A DNA stretch of 64,000 nt from HXMU1420-13 sp024742815 (GTDB lineage: Bacteria; Bacteroidota; Rhodothermia; Balneolales; Balneolaceae). Below are positions 51,329-60,461 of the stretch, in pieces. Each line of letters starts with the position of its first letter. The stretch's first letter is position 1. The stretch covers positions 1 to 64,000 of the forward strand of contig JANSXX010000012.1 of assembly GCA_024742815.1 (NCBI GenBank), written 5' to 3'. The position numbers and the translations under genes were made by a program. The notes under the pieces are model-generated. The model ran no database searches. It saw only the letters and a program-made list of their open reading frames with translations, and had not been told where the DNA came from.

Positions 51329-54300
51329 TGACCGATAAGCAACCAACAAATACAAATTGGCTTAAAGGAATTGCTATCGCCGTAGCAATAGTAGCCGGCG
51401 TATATGTTGGTGGGGCATGGCTTGTACAGAGCGATTGGTTGTTTAACACCATAGAGAAAAAGATTGAGGAAACAGCTTCTCAGATTCTGGATGCCGAAGT
51501 ACAAATCGAGGAAGTAACCGGCGAGATATTTTCACAATTATCTATCCAAGGTTTGAGTTGGAAAAAAGCTGAGAACGATGTTAAGATTGCGGAAATCCTA
51601 ATCGATTATTCCATTAAAGAACTTTTATTTGGTGATGTAAACATCCGCGGTATTTATGTGGATTCGGTGTTAGCAAACTTCAACAATCCTAATTTTGAAG
51701 AACTCATCCCTGCAAGTGAAGAAGAAAGTACAACTACCTTTGTGGTGGATATCTTTTCGATCAGCGATTTAAGGACCGAATATCGCGACAAAGAGTTTTT
51801 CAAAGATACCGCTCTTATTGTCGATAATTTTCAATTGGCAACCTCACTACAAGTAGGCGAAACTAATGCTATTACCATTCAGGATATTTCTTTTGCCATA
51901 GAAAGCGGAAAATTACCTGGAAATTTATTGGTTGGACTGCAAGGTGCTGTTGATGATAATACCATTCAACTCAACGACATTATCCTAAAAGTAGGGGAAA
52001 CTATCCTAAACGGAAGTGTGGATGCTAATCTTTCTAATGAAGAAGTGAATAGCAGGTTCGCCGGCACACCTGTTTATCAAAAAACCATCACTACGTGGAC
52101 CAATCAGGAATTAAATGCGGATGACATTGATCTACAATTAAGTTTAGAGGGAAATTTTTCAGAGTTCGAAGTCACTGTGCATTTGGATAGTGATAACATC
52201 GAACAAGGAAAGATAAGTGCAAGTGTTGTTTCAGAACCCGAATGGACAGTAAATGCGCTGGAGGTTAATGCTTCTTATTTGAATTTCGATCAGGTATTAA
52301 ATGACAGTACATATATAGCTACAGGTCCGTTTTCGTTTCAATGGAATGGAGAAATACGTCCCGCAAGCAATGAATACTCAGGAACTTGGGAAGGAGAATT
52401 ATCTAATCCGCGGTATAACGAATACCAACTTTCTGCAATTCGATGGAAGGGTACTATTGATGATGGTGAAGTTGAAACACAATTTTCAGCCAATACTCAA
52501 AGCAATGAACAAATATTTGTTGATGGAAACATAACCGGTTTATTTGAAGAAATACCAAATTGGGAAGTTGGATATGAACTGGTGGAGATTAATCCAAGGA
52601 GATGGACGCAAAATGAAAGTCTGAGCGGATTATTTACACTATCCGGAACCGTAAAGGGATTTGGTTGGGCGGTTCCCGATTCAGGCTGGACCTATTCGCT
52701 AGCCAATAAAAGACTCGATGAAGATGAACTGATTCCGATTCAATTATTTGATGAAGAGTTCGATGCACTTCGCCTTTCCGGTGAGTTCGGAGATTTAAAA
52801 ACATACGCCGACTTTTTTGCAAAAAAACAAGAAAACGAGGTTAAGGCAGATTTTCAGGCAACAAATATCTTTAGCGAAATTCCCGAGTATAGCTATCAGA
52901 TAGAATTTGATTCCATTAATGCCGGTAGTTTTAAGCCATTGGAAGGCAATACTACCAACATAAACGGCAGTTTTTACGGGATAGGAAATGGTAAGTCGCT
53001 AGAAACGATGAATCTCTTTGGTACATTATCCATCACCGACAGTGAGATAAATGAAGCGCGACTCGATACTTTTAAAAGCAGCATCAATCTGGATGAAGGT
53101 ATTCTGATCCTTAAAGAAGGAACTATCGATAGTGAAATTGCGTCAGGGAAAATTAGAGGGCAACGAAATTTATTCGATTTAACCGATCCCAATAACCGAT
53201 TAAGCTTAAACCTGGATGTGTTAAATACGCAGCCATTGGCAGGTTTTTTGGGGCTACAAACCTTACAGGCAACAGGTAAATTAACGGGCGAAATAACCCA
53301 AGCTGAAAACCAAGGGTTAGAAGGAATATTTGATCTCGGGCTAAATAACGTCATGGTTGATTCGATGTTCAGTGCAATTTCTGTTAATGGCGAGGCTAGC
53401 CTTAGATTTGCAGAAACCATTGGGTTTGATGGAGGATTTAATATCAAGGAGCCAAGCCTGCAAGAGGTTGTTTTACAGGATATTATGATGGATGTGAACG
53501 GTTTTACAACTTCCGATTCTTTAACAGCAGATTTATCAATCACCATCACAGGAAGTGAACGTGGCCGTTTAGAGCAGAAAGCAAACTTCACAAAAGATTT
53601 GAACAAAATGCTGATGGATGTTCGGTTTACTCAATTTGATTTCATCACTTCGGGGTCAAATCTGGTGTTGCAACAGCCATATAATGTCCGGGTAACTGAA
53701 GAAGGATTTGGTACTGATACACTCATTCTATCCTCACAAACCGGTGCCTATTTTGAGTTTTCAATCCCGTATTTAAGTGAGCTTGATAAGGAAGTACACC
53801 TAAATGGTACCAATTTCGATTTAGGACTGATTCAGGAGATTGTATTAGGCGAACGGTTTTTGGACGGGCTACTTTCAGGGCAAATTCAGTACAGTCAAGA
53901 TGGCGAGCTTACATCAGGAAAAGGAAATGCAATCATCAGCAACATTAACTATAACGAAACCAAAGCCGACAGTTTAGTTACCAATTTCGAGATTTCTGAA
54001 GAACGCTTGCAATTGGAAACGCGGTTAAGTTGGGATAATCAGGTGATGTTAACTGGATCGGCAGATGTACCTTTTGTGATTAATGCAGATTCTTTGGACG
54101 ATGAGTTTTATAGAAGATCTGTGAGTGGATCTTTATCACTAAAGCCAACTAATCTTGCCAAATTTAAACAATTGCTTGCCGAAGCTGGAATTGAAAATAC
54201 AACAGGCATAGCTTCTTTTAATAGCTCGATGAGAGGAACGGCCGGCTCGCCTACATTTACCGGACAATTAACCATCGATGAGCCGGTTCTTTCCGGTATT

Positions 54301-55776
54301 CCCATTAATACGATAACCTCAGAATTTACGTACAGCGCAGAACGTCAATCTCTGGATGTACAATCCGAAATATTTGCGGCCAACACTTCAGCGGCCGAAA
54401 TTACCATCGAATATCCATTCGCCATCGATTTTAGAACATATGAATTTAAGCTGCCTGGCGACGAAGATAATCTTGCCATACAAGCAGTGAGTAACAAACT
54501 GAACTTGGCGTTATTTGATGATTTTATTGATCCTAATTATGTGAAAGGGTTAAAAGGGGAATTAAATGCCGACATCGCCTTTACCGGTACGGTTGGTGAA
54601 ATTAAACCCGATGGTTTTGTAAATGTAAAGAACGCAAGTTTTGATGTTCCTTTTACCGGAATAAAACTTCGGAATATCAATTCTGAGATTAATGTGAATC
54701 CCGAGAAATTGACCATCAACAGAATCTATGCGGAAAGTGGAAGAGGACGGTTTACCGCTAATGGTTCGGCAGCCTTAGACGGGCTTTCTCCCTCCGATAT
54801 CGACATCAAAACTAATGCACGATTGTTCGAGATTTCGAATACAAGGGACATGAAATTGGCTATTGATTTGGATGCAGCCATGAAAGGAGAGCTTTTACAG
54901 CCTGAGCTATCAGGTAATTTGATTATAAATAGTGGCTACTATTATCTCTCGAATTTTGGAGAAGAAGCCATCGAAGAGGTGGAACTTGAAGACGAAGGAA
55001 TTGATAGCTTTGCTCCCTTCGATTCCCTTAAAATTGATATGACTTTAGAATTACGTCGCGACTTTTTTGTGCGATCGCGCGACTACCTAGATCTGGAACT
55101 CGAACCGGTAGGTACACTCGAAATTGCCAAAGAACGTGATCAGGAAATGAGACTTTTTGGCTCACTTAATGCCGATCAAGGATATATTCGCCCACTTGGA
55201 AAACGTTTCGAGATCGAGCGGGGAACCTTCCAGTTTATTGGAGATTATGAAAATCCGGAGCTGGATATTAGAAGTGCTTACGTACCACAAACTCGGCAAA
55301 AAGGGGAATCGGTGGTGCTTTATTACGTAATTACCGGAACTGCCGACGACCCGGAATTCAGTTTCGAAAGTGAACCCGAAATGGAGCAATCGGATGTAAT
55401 TTGCTACACCTTGTTTAATAAACCGTGCTATTCGTTGGATTCATGGCAAAGTGTACTCGCCGAAGGTAACGATGCTATGGCTTTTCAGGCATTAGCGGAT
55501 GTGCTTTTGGATCAGGTTGAAACACTAGCTACTCGCGAACTTGGCGTAGATGTAGTGCAGATCGATAACTCCGGCCAAAATGGAGCTACTGCAATTAGAA
55601 CAGGGTGGTATTTAAACGATCGCACATTCTTTTCAATAATCAATGAAATCACCAGCTCAACACCAAAAACATTGTTTGTGCTGGAATATATTCTGAATGA
55701 AAGCTGGGATTTGATAATCACACAGGGCGACGATGCACGACAGGGCATTGATGTGCGGTATCAATACGATTATTAA
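51328..55776 (+). CDS. tamB: TamB-like translocation/assembly module protein
   Basis: 1482 residues. An N-terminal membrane anchor (about 14-34) starts an AsmA-like region (IEETASQILDAEVQIEEVTG, LSIQGLSWKK), followed by over 1000 residues of beta-strand repeats typical of lipid-transfer grooves. The conserved TamB/DUF490 C-terminus (about 1120-1482) has LFGSLNADQGYIRPLGKRFE, IERGTFQFIGD, YVITGTADDPEFSFESEPEM and SDVICYTLFNK, ending in a strand. It links inner membrane to the outer-membrane TamA. Start ATG overlaps the upstream stop (TAATG). Confidence 0.93.
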   Translation: MTDKQPTNTNWLKGIAIAVAIVAGVYVGGAWLVQSDWLFNTIEKKIEETASQILDAEVQIEEVTGEIFSQLSIQGLSWKKAENDVKIAEILIDYSIKELLFGDVNIRGIYVDSVLANFNNPNFEELIPASEEESTTTFVVDIFSISDLRTEYRDKEFFKDTALIVDNFQLATSLQVGETNAITIQDISFAIESGKLPGNLLVGLQGAVDDNTIQLNDIILKVGETILNGSVDANLSNEEVNSRFAGTPVYQKTITTWTNQELNADDIDLQLSLEGNFSEFEVTVHLDSDNIEQGKISASVVSEPEWTVNALEVNASYLNFDQVLNDSTYIATGPFSFQWNGEIRPASNEYSGTWEGELSNPRYNEYQLSAIRWKGTIDDGEVETQFSANTQSNEQIFVDGNITGLFEEIPNWEVGYELVEINPRRWTQNESLSGLFTLSGTVKGFGWAVPDSGWTYSLANKRLDEDELIPIQLFDEEFDALRLSGEFGDLKTYADFFAKKQENEVKADFQATNIFSEIPEYSYQIEFDSINAGSFKPLEGNTTNINGSFYGIGNGKSLETMNLFGTLSITDSEINEARLDTFKSSINLDEGILILKEGTIDSEIASGKIRGQRNLFDLTDPNNRLSLNLDVLNTQPLAGFLGLQTLQATGKLTGEITQAENQGLEGIFDLGLNNVMVDSMFSAISVNGEASLRFAETIGFDGGFNIKEPSLQEVVLQDIMMDVNGFTTSDSLTADLSITITGSERGRLEQKANFTKDLNKMLMDVRFTQFDFITSGSNLVLQQPYNVRVTEEGFGTDTLILSSQTGAYFEFSIPYLSELDKEVHLNGTNFDLGLIQEIVLGERFLDGLLSGQIQYSQDGELTSGKGNAIISNINYNETKADSLVTNFEISEERLQLETRLSWDNQVMLTGSADVPFVINADSLDDEFYRRSVSGSLSLKPTNLAKFKQLLAEAGIENTTGIASFNSSMRGTAGSPTFTGQLTIDEPVLSGIPINTITSEFTYSAERQSLDVQSEIFAANTSAAEITIEYPFAIDFRTYEFKLPGDEDNLAIQAVSNKLNLALFDDFIDPNYVKGLKGELNADIAFTGTVGEIKPDGFVNVKNASFDVPFTGIKLRNINSEINVNPEKLTINRIYAESGRGRFTANGSAALDGLSPSDIDIKTNARLFEISNTRDMKLAIDLDAAMKGELLQPELSGNLIINSGYYYLSNFGEEAIEEVELEDEGIDSFAPFDSLKIDMTLELRRDFFVRSRDYLDLELEPVGTLEIAKERDQEMRLFGSLNADQGYIRPLGKRFEIERGTFQFIGDYENPELDIRSAYVPQTRQKGESVVLYYVITGTADDPEFSFESEPEMEQSDVICYTLFNKPCYSLDSWQSVLAEGNDAMAFQALADVLLDQVETLATRELGVDVVQIDNSGQNGATAIRTGWYLNDRTFFSIINEITSSTPKTLFVLEYILNESWDLIITQGDDARQGIDVRYQYDY

Positions 55777-55783
55777 AGGTGTA

Positions 55784-55902
55784 AAATTCCAAATTCCAAG
55801 GGAGCAAATTTCAAACAATTTCCAATGTTGAAATTCACTAAGAAGCTCTAAAACACCGAAAAATCTGTCCTACTGAAATTTAAACCTTGGAATTTGGAAT
55901 TT
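55784..55902. repeat. Perfect 18-bp inverted repeat, 83-base loop
   Basis: Arms 55784-55801 (AAATTCCAAATTCCAAGG) and 55885-55902 are exact reverse complements. They fill most of the gap between the convergent TamB and MBL genes. Repeated AAATTCC units occur inside the arms. Could be a mobile palindromic repeat or a weak bidirectional terminator. Confidence 0.75.
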
Positions 55903-55906
55903 AAGA

Positions 55907-56812
55907 TTACTTTGTTAGTTCGTCGTAGGCGGTATTAATCTGGAAGTCTAACCCGAGAAACCATCCTTCAAAAGCGAATTCTTCAAATCCGGGAAGCACT
56001 TCTGTTTTCGCAATTTCTTCTTTCGATTTACCTTCATCAATTCCTTTTTGCACAAACGTAAGCAGTTCTTCTAAAAAGTTACTCATCACAATAACATCAC
56101 CTTTAGAGCCTTGCACACCATATGTTGGATTGCCATGGCCAAAAATGTAGATGGCATCGTTAGGCAAATCATCGGCAGTTGATCGGAGAACATTTACCCA
56201 ATTTGCGATGTTTGCTCCGGCGCCCGGATCGATAAAGGGATAAGCGCGATTGAACACCAAATCGCCCATGTGAGCCACATTTGCTTGCTCGAAATAGACG
56301 ACAGAATCACCACCGGTATGGGCAGGGCCATAATGCGTTAGGTGAATGGTTTCATTTCCAATATCTTGGCTCCATTTTTCGGCATAAGTCATATCGGCAT
56401 ACACTTGCGCGTCCACAGTTTCTTGTCCTCGCGATTCAGCCGCCGCTTTCTGATAACCGGGAACATTGTTATGTGCTACAATATGTGAGGTAAAGTCTTT
56501 GAAAGCCACGTTACCGGCAGTATGATCACCATGATGATGCGTATTAATGAGATAATCCATCTTGCGCGATGTTTTATCTTTTACACCGGCAATAAAATTA
56601 GCAGCAGTTTGCGGATATTGAGAATCCACAGCAACCAAGGCGTTGTCGTTCATCAACCAACCAATAGTTCCTCCGCGCTCGGTGTACATGCCAACGCCAC
56701 GCCTGATTTCTGTAAAATTTGATCGTATAGCTACTTTTGAAAATGCCGGAAATGGCAAAAGTGTTGCTGCTCCAATTAGTGCAGTATTCCTAAGAAAATC
56801 AGATCGTTTCAT
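55907..56812 (-). CDS. Metallo-beta-lactamase-fold hydrolase, exported
   Basis: 301 residues with a signal-like N-terminus (MKRSDFLRNTALIGAATLLP, ending AFSK). MBL marks: NTHHHGDHTAGN (metal site 1/2), a His in HLTHYGPAHTGGDSVVY, Asp in GDLVFNRAYPFIDPG and His in IYIFGHGNP. The pattern is that of quinoprotein-relay-type or general MBL hydrolases and not of true beta-lactamases. An N-terminal SDFLRN with no twin Arg, so Sec export is more likely than Tat. The substrate is unknown. It faces TamB and lies 15 bases after the YitT gene. Confidence 0.84.
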   Translation of the reverse strand: MKRSDFLRNTALIGAATLLPFPAFSKVAIRSNFTEIRRGVGMYTERGGTIGWLMNDNALVAVDSQYPQTAANFIAGVKDKTSRKMDYLINTHHHGDHTAGNVAFKDFTSHIVAHNNVPGYQKAAAESRGQETVDAQVYADMTYAEKWSQDIGNETIHLTHYGPAHTGGDSVVYFEQANVAHMGDLVFNRAYPFIDPGAGANIANWVNVLRSTADDLPNDAIYIFGHGNPTYGVQGSKGDVIVMSNFLEELLTFVQKGIDEGKSKEEIAKTEVLPGFEEFAFEGWFLGLDFQINTAYDELTK

Positions 56813-56827
56813 AAATAAGAGTATTAG

Positions 56828-57463
56828 TTAATCGAGTGAACCCAAATAGCGGCCCTTCACAAAGTTTATAGCCAAAAGCAGGTTCATGCAAATTGCCGCG
56901 AGTACAGAATACACCACCGACCAGAAATCAACAACAAAAAATGCACAAACTATAATGGCCACATCCACAACCATTTGAAAACGGCCAGCGTTTACATTGT
57001 GAAATTTTTGCAAGTATAGCGAAACGATGTTAACCCCACCCAGACTGGCTTTGTGCCGAAAAAGCATCAAAACACCGGTGCCAATGGTTAATCCGCCAAA
57101 AACGGCACCAAACCAAGGAGTGATGGCTCCAAACTCAAAAACACGTGGAATGAGCTCAGTAAATGCTGAAAGTAGAAAAACCGCAGTGAAAGTTTTAAGT
57201 GTGAAAGGAATGCCCAATCGCCAGATAGCGAGTGCATAAAATGGAAGATTCAGAACAAAAAAGACCTGTCCAAAACTGAAGTCGGTGTAGTACGAAATCA
57301 GGAAGGCAAAACCGGCTGTTCCACCGGTAAGAAATTTCAGCTCTGTAAAAATGGCGATTCCAAAAGCTACTAGCAGTGAGCCAATCAGCAGCGCTTGAAA
57401 ATCTTCGAAAGGTGAATGTTTTTTTAATTTTGGATCAATGGTGATGGTTTCAGTCTGCGCCAT
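56828..57463 (-). CDS. YitT-family membrane protein
   Basis: 211 residues, five or six membrane segments. Family marks: LLIGSLLVAFGIAIFTELKF, TGGTAGFAFLISYYTDFSFG, FGAVFGGLTIGTGVLMLFRHKASLGGVNI. YitT proteins are common and of unknown transport function. The stop of the GroES-like gene overlaps its start by one base, so they are co-translated. Confidence 0.86.
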   Translation of the reverse strand: MAQTETITIDPKLKKHSPFEDFQALLIGSLLVAFGIAIFTELKFLTGGTAGFAFLISYYTDFSFGQVFFVLNLPFYALAIWRLGIPFTLKTFTAVFLLSAFTELIPRVFEFGAITPWFGAVFGGLTIGTGVLMLFRHKASLGGVNIVSLYLQKFHNVNAGRFQMVVDVAIIVCAFFVVDFWSVVYSVLAAICMNLLLAINFVKGRYLGSLD

Positions 57464-57834
57464 TACCCGTCCAACTCATCTCTGATTAACAACAAAATAG
57501 CCGAATGCGGTACTATCAAATAGGTTTCGTTTTCGAACTTAATTTCGTGTGCTCTGCTTTTTAGAAATATAGCTAAATCACCTTCGGTCGCTTGCATCCC
57601 TATATATTTGGTGTCTTCGGTTCCTTTCCATGCTTCTTCTACTTCCATATTTGGGATCGGATAACCGGGACCGGTTTTTAAAATGTATCCACTTTGGATT
57701 TCTTCTTTTTCCTTTACCGAGGCTGGTAGTACCAATCCACTGCGGGTATGCGTTTCAAGATCTCGAGGTTTAATTAGTACCCGATCGCCCACGACGATAA
57801 ATTTTTCAATTGAATTTAAATATTGCTGAATCAT
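57463..57834 (-). CDS. GroES-like (Cpn10-fold) protein
   Basis: 123 residues from ATG 57834 (MIQQYLNSIEKFIVVGDRVL); the frame is open to 57924 but the upstream part has no similarity. Cpn10 fold: VGDRVLIKPRDLETHTRSGLVL, VKEKEEIQSGYILKTGPG, then an extra insert (YPIPNMEVEEAWKGTEDTKY) before GDLAIFLKSRAHEIKFENETYL. It is about 30 residues longer than GroES. No groL is nearby, and it is co-translated with a YitT-type gene. It is likely a stand-alone paralogue, and whether it pairs with GroEL is unknown. Confidence 0.82.
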   Translation of the reverse strand: MIQQYLNSIEKFIVVGDRVLIKPRDLETHTRSGLVLPASVKEKEEIQSGYILKTGPGYPIPNMEVEEAWKGTEDTKYIGMQATEGDLAIFLKSRAHEIKFENETYLIVPHSAILLLIRDELDG

Positions 57835-57917
57835 TGTGTTCTTTTCTACGAAATGGGAATTTGAAATCGATTGTTTCAACCATAGATTAACAGCAAACAC
57901 AATGCCATCATTCTGCC

Positions 57918-58772
57918 ATGACAAACAAACTATGCATAATTACAGGAGCTAATTCCGGGATCGGATTCGAAACTGCCAAAGAACTTGCACGGCAAGGTGC
58001 ATTTATTGTGATGGTTTGCCGAAACGAAGACAAAGCCGTTGCTGCAAAACGAGCAATCCAGCAGGACACACCAAGTGCAGGCATTGATATCGTTTTGTGT
58101 GATTTTTCGAGTCAGGATGAAATTCGAAAAGCAGCCGATGAGATCATCAATAAATACGAAAAAATTGATATTCTGATAAATAACCACGGTTTTATTGCCA
58201 GCGAATATCAAGAGACGGTGGATGGATTTGAAAGTACCTTTGCCGTAAACCATTTGGGCTATTTTCTGTTTACCAATCTATTGCTGTCAACCATTTTAAA
58301 TTCAGGATCAGCCCGGATTATTAATGTAGCCTCCGAAGCACATCGAAATGGAACCTTTGATCCTGATAATCTACAACAGAAAGAGAATTTTAAAGCTTGG
58401 CAAGCTTACGGCAATTCTAAGCTGTTCAATATTCTGTTTACCATTGAGTTAGCTGAACGATTAAAAGGAACCGATGTAACAGCAAACTGCCTACACCCGG
58501 GCGTGGTAAAAACCAATTTTAGTGCCGGATTACGCCCTATTTTTAAGTTGTTTTGGTGGATGGGGCAGCCCTTTATGAAATCCGAAAAAGAAGGAGCTCA
58601 AACTACAATCTATCTTGCTACATCACCCGAGGTGGGAGAAGTAAACGGCGCGTATTTTGCCGATTGCAAAGTTAAAACACCACGAAAACAAGCTATGGAT
58701 CCTATAGCAGCGAGAAAATTATGGGAGATTAGTGAGGAGCTTACCGGTTTAAATCATCAATCCTTGCTGTAA
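57918..58772 (+). CDS. Short-chain dehydrogenase/reductase (retinol-dehydrogenase-like)
   Basis: 284 residues: TGANSGIG (about 10-17), NNHG at about 90, NVASEAHRNG, then AYGNSKLFNILF with the catalytic Tyr/Lys, and CLHPGVVKTNF. The pattern is that of the RDH11-14 type, NADP(H)-dependent reductases of lipophilic carbonyls. Divergent from the GroES-like gene with 83 bases between. Substrate unknown. Confidence 0.88.
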   Translation: MTNKLCIITGANSGIGFETAKELARQGAFIVMVCRNEDKAVAAKRAIQQDTPSAGIDIVLCDFSSQDEIRKAADEIINKYEKIDILINNHGFIASEYQETVDGFESTFAVNHLGYFLFTNLLLSTILNSGSARIINVASEAHRNGTFDPDNLQQKENFKAWQAYGNSKLFNILFTIELAERLKGTDVTANCLHPGVVKTNFSAGLRPIFKLFWWMGQPFMKSEKEGAQTTIYLATSPEVGEVNGAYFADCKVKTPRKQAMDPIAARKLWEISEELTGLNHQSLL

Positions 58773-58840
58773 GTACAAATACTATTCACATTCAAATCGA
58801 AGGAAATCAACTTACCTTTGGTACAGGACTGACTGATTAA

Positions 58841-59983
58841 TCAGATTTCATCCTTTATCAATCGAATGGCTGATTCATACATTCTTCGGGATAATGGCCG
58901 TCGTTTCCAACGTTGTCGAGTCACACGTTCGGAATTTGATAAATCTTCCTCAAAATGTGCATCTAGTTCTGTATTCAAAGCTTTATCGATGGCTACTAAA
59001 TTAATTTCATCATCTTTAAGCATCGACCGATGATTGAAGTTTGCACTGCCAAAACAGGACACCTCATCATCTACCAGCAGAATTTTGGCGTGCATCATCG
59101 TTTTCTGATAGTAATAGAGTTCAATATCTGATGCGAGAAGGGGTTCAAAAATATCCTCGGCAGCAATCTTGGAAACCCGTTTATCGGTATGAGATCCCGG
59201 CAGAATAATCTTTACATCTACACCACCCGCGGCTTTTTTGCATAAGATTTCTACCAATGCATCGTCCGGGTTAAAGTAAGCCGTACAAATATGAATTTTC
59301 TTGCTCGCACTCGATAACAACGTTTGATATAACAATACAATATCACTCCATCGCACTGATGCAGAAGTTCGCAGTACTTGTACGCTGGTTGTGCCCGAGG
59401 ATGGATGATCGTCAGATTTAAACAGATCGTGATTAAGTGCATCGGTCGCCTCGATCCAATTTTCTACAAAAGCAGATTTTATACCCCTAACAGCAGATCC
59501 ATTTAATTTGAAATGTGTTTCGCGCCACTCGTTGGGATTACGTGCATCACCTTCCCATTCTTGTGCGATTCCAACGCCTCCCGTAAACGCTACTTGATCG
59601 TCGCATATTAATATCTTTCGATGCGTTCTGTTGTCTGATTTCCAGATTTTCCATCGCGCTAATGGGCGAAACCAAATCACGTGCGCTCCAGCCTCTTTCA
59701 TTTTATCAAGCAGTGCCTTATTCATTGGCAATGCACCAAATGCATCCAGTAAAACCCGAACTTGTATTCCCTGAGAGGCTTTTTCGGATAGGGCTTCTGC
59801 AAACTTTTCCGCAATGTTCCCCTCCCAGTACACAAAGGTTAAAAAGTCAACACTTTGCGTGGCATTTTCGATGGCCGTTAACATTGCCGGAAAAATCTCA
59901 TCCCCATTTTTCAGCACCTCAACAGAATTATCGTGAGTGAAAGGAATGCCTACTGTTTGTTCTAAAAGGGATATTGTATGCAC
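58841..59983 (-). CDS. Phospholipase D-like protein (cardiolipin-synthase type)
   Basis: 380 residues with two HKD motifs: His121-x-Lys123-x4-Asp128 (RTHRKILICDDQ) and His298-x-Lys300-x4-Asp305 (MMHAKILLVDDE, followed by GSANFNHRSM). The order and spacing match bacterial cardiolipin synthases, although the usual N-terminal membrane helices are missing, as in ClsB-type enzymes. GTG start at 59983, ten bases after the DUF1328 gene, with DUF3185 before it; probably one operon linked to membrane stress. Confidence 0.88.
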   Translation of the reverse strand: MHTISLLEQTVGIPFTHDNSVEVLKNGDEIFPAMLTAIENATQSVDFLTFVYWEGNIAEKFAEALSEKASQGIQVRVLLDAFGALPMNKALLDKMKEAGAHVIWFRPLARWKIWKSDNRTHRKILICDDQVAFTGGVGIAQEWEGDARNPNEWRETHFKLNGSAVRGIKSAFVENWIEATDALNHDLFKSDDHPSSGTTSVQVLRTSASVRWSDIVLLYQTLLSSASKKIHICTAYFNPDDALVEILCKKAAGGVDVKIILPGSHTDKRVSKIAAEDIFEPLLASDIELYYYQKTMMHAKILLVDDEVSCFGSANFNHRSMLKDDEINLVAIDKALNTELDAHFEEDLSNSERVTRQRWKRRPLSRRMYESAIRLIKDEI

Positions 59984-59992
59984 GTATTGGGT

Positions 59993-60160
59993 TTATTCTG
60001 TGGAAGGATTGTTTCCAAGAATAAGTGATAATACGAACAGAGATACAAATACAAAGAAAAGAATCTTAGCGATATCAACAGCAGCTCCGGCAATTCCGCC
60101 GAAACCAAAAATGGCTGCAAGTATGGCTATTACTAAAAAAGAAATGCTCCAACGTAACAT
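59993..60160 (-). CDS. DUF1328/UPF0391 small membrane protein
   Basis: 55 residues: MLRWSISFLVIAILAAIFGF, then GGIAGAAVDIAKILFFVFVS with the family's G-G-I-A-G-x-A-x-x-I-A-K-x-L-F-x-x-F core, and a hydrophobic C-terminus ending NNPSTE. Start at ATG 60160 with AGGAG about five bases before it. Two membrane helices. Members (YtjA) are often induced in stress. It lies between DUF3185 and phospholipase D genes. Confidence 0.9.
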   Translation of the reverse strand: MLRWSISFLVIAILAAIFGFGGIAGAAVDIAKILFFVFVSLFVLSLILGNNPSTE

Positions 60161-60172
60161 GAAATCTCCTAA

Positions 60173-60370
60173 CTATTTTAAACGCGCTATCACTAAGCCT
60201 AAAACTAAAACAACTCCCGAGATGATTACCGGGGTGATATTGCCGGTACTAACAGCAACATCGGCTCCAAATGCTTCAAAAGATTCTGAATTCTGGAAAT
60301 ATTGATATCCAAAGTAAATGAGACCGAGTAGTCCGCCGCCGGCTAATATGCTTCCAATAGTGCGTTTCAT
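60173..60370 (-). CDS. DUF3185-family small membrane protein
   Basis: 65 residues with two membrane segments: TIGSILAGGGLLGLIYFGYQ and VIISGVVLVLGLVIARLK. A polar loop of about 20 residues lies between them. The pattern fits DUF3185. First gene of a likely operon with DUF1328 (gap 12) and phospholipase D. Confidence 0.78.
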   Translation of the reverse strand: MKRTIGSILAGGGLLGLIYFGYQYFQNSESFEAFGADVAVSTGNITPVIISGVVLVLGLVIARLK

Positions 60371-60461
60371 AATTGTGTTTTTTTAATTGATACACCATTA
60401 GTAAGTCGTTTTTCGGTAAATTGTTCCAAATTAGCCTCGTTAAGGCCGTTTTGCTGATCAA

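Noticed and set aside
53044..53606. Long minus-strand frame opposite the TamB-like gene
   Set aside because: Antisense shadow; composition mirrors the beta-repeat codons of TamB.
58829..58846. CTGATTAATCAG palindrome near the phospholipase D stop
   Set aside because: Six-base arms partly formed by the coding end; no T-run, so not a convincing terminator.
59937..60305. Plus-strand frame of 122 codons over the DUF1328/DUF3185 genes
   Set aside because: Antisense of two small membrane proteins whose family cores are clear on the minus strand.
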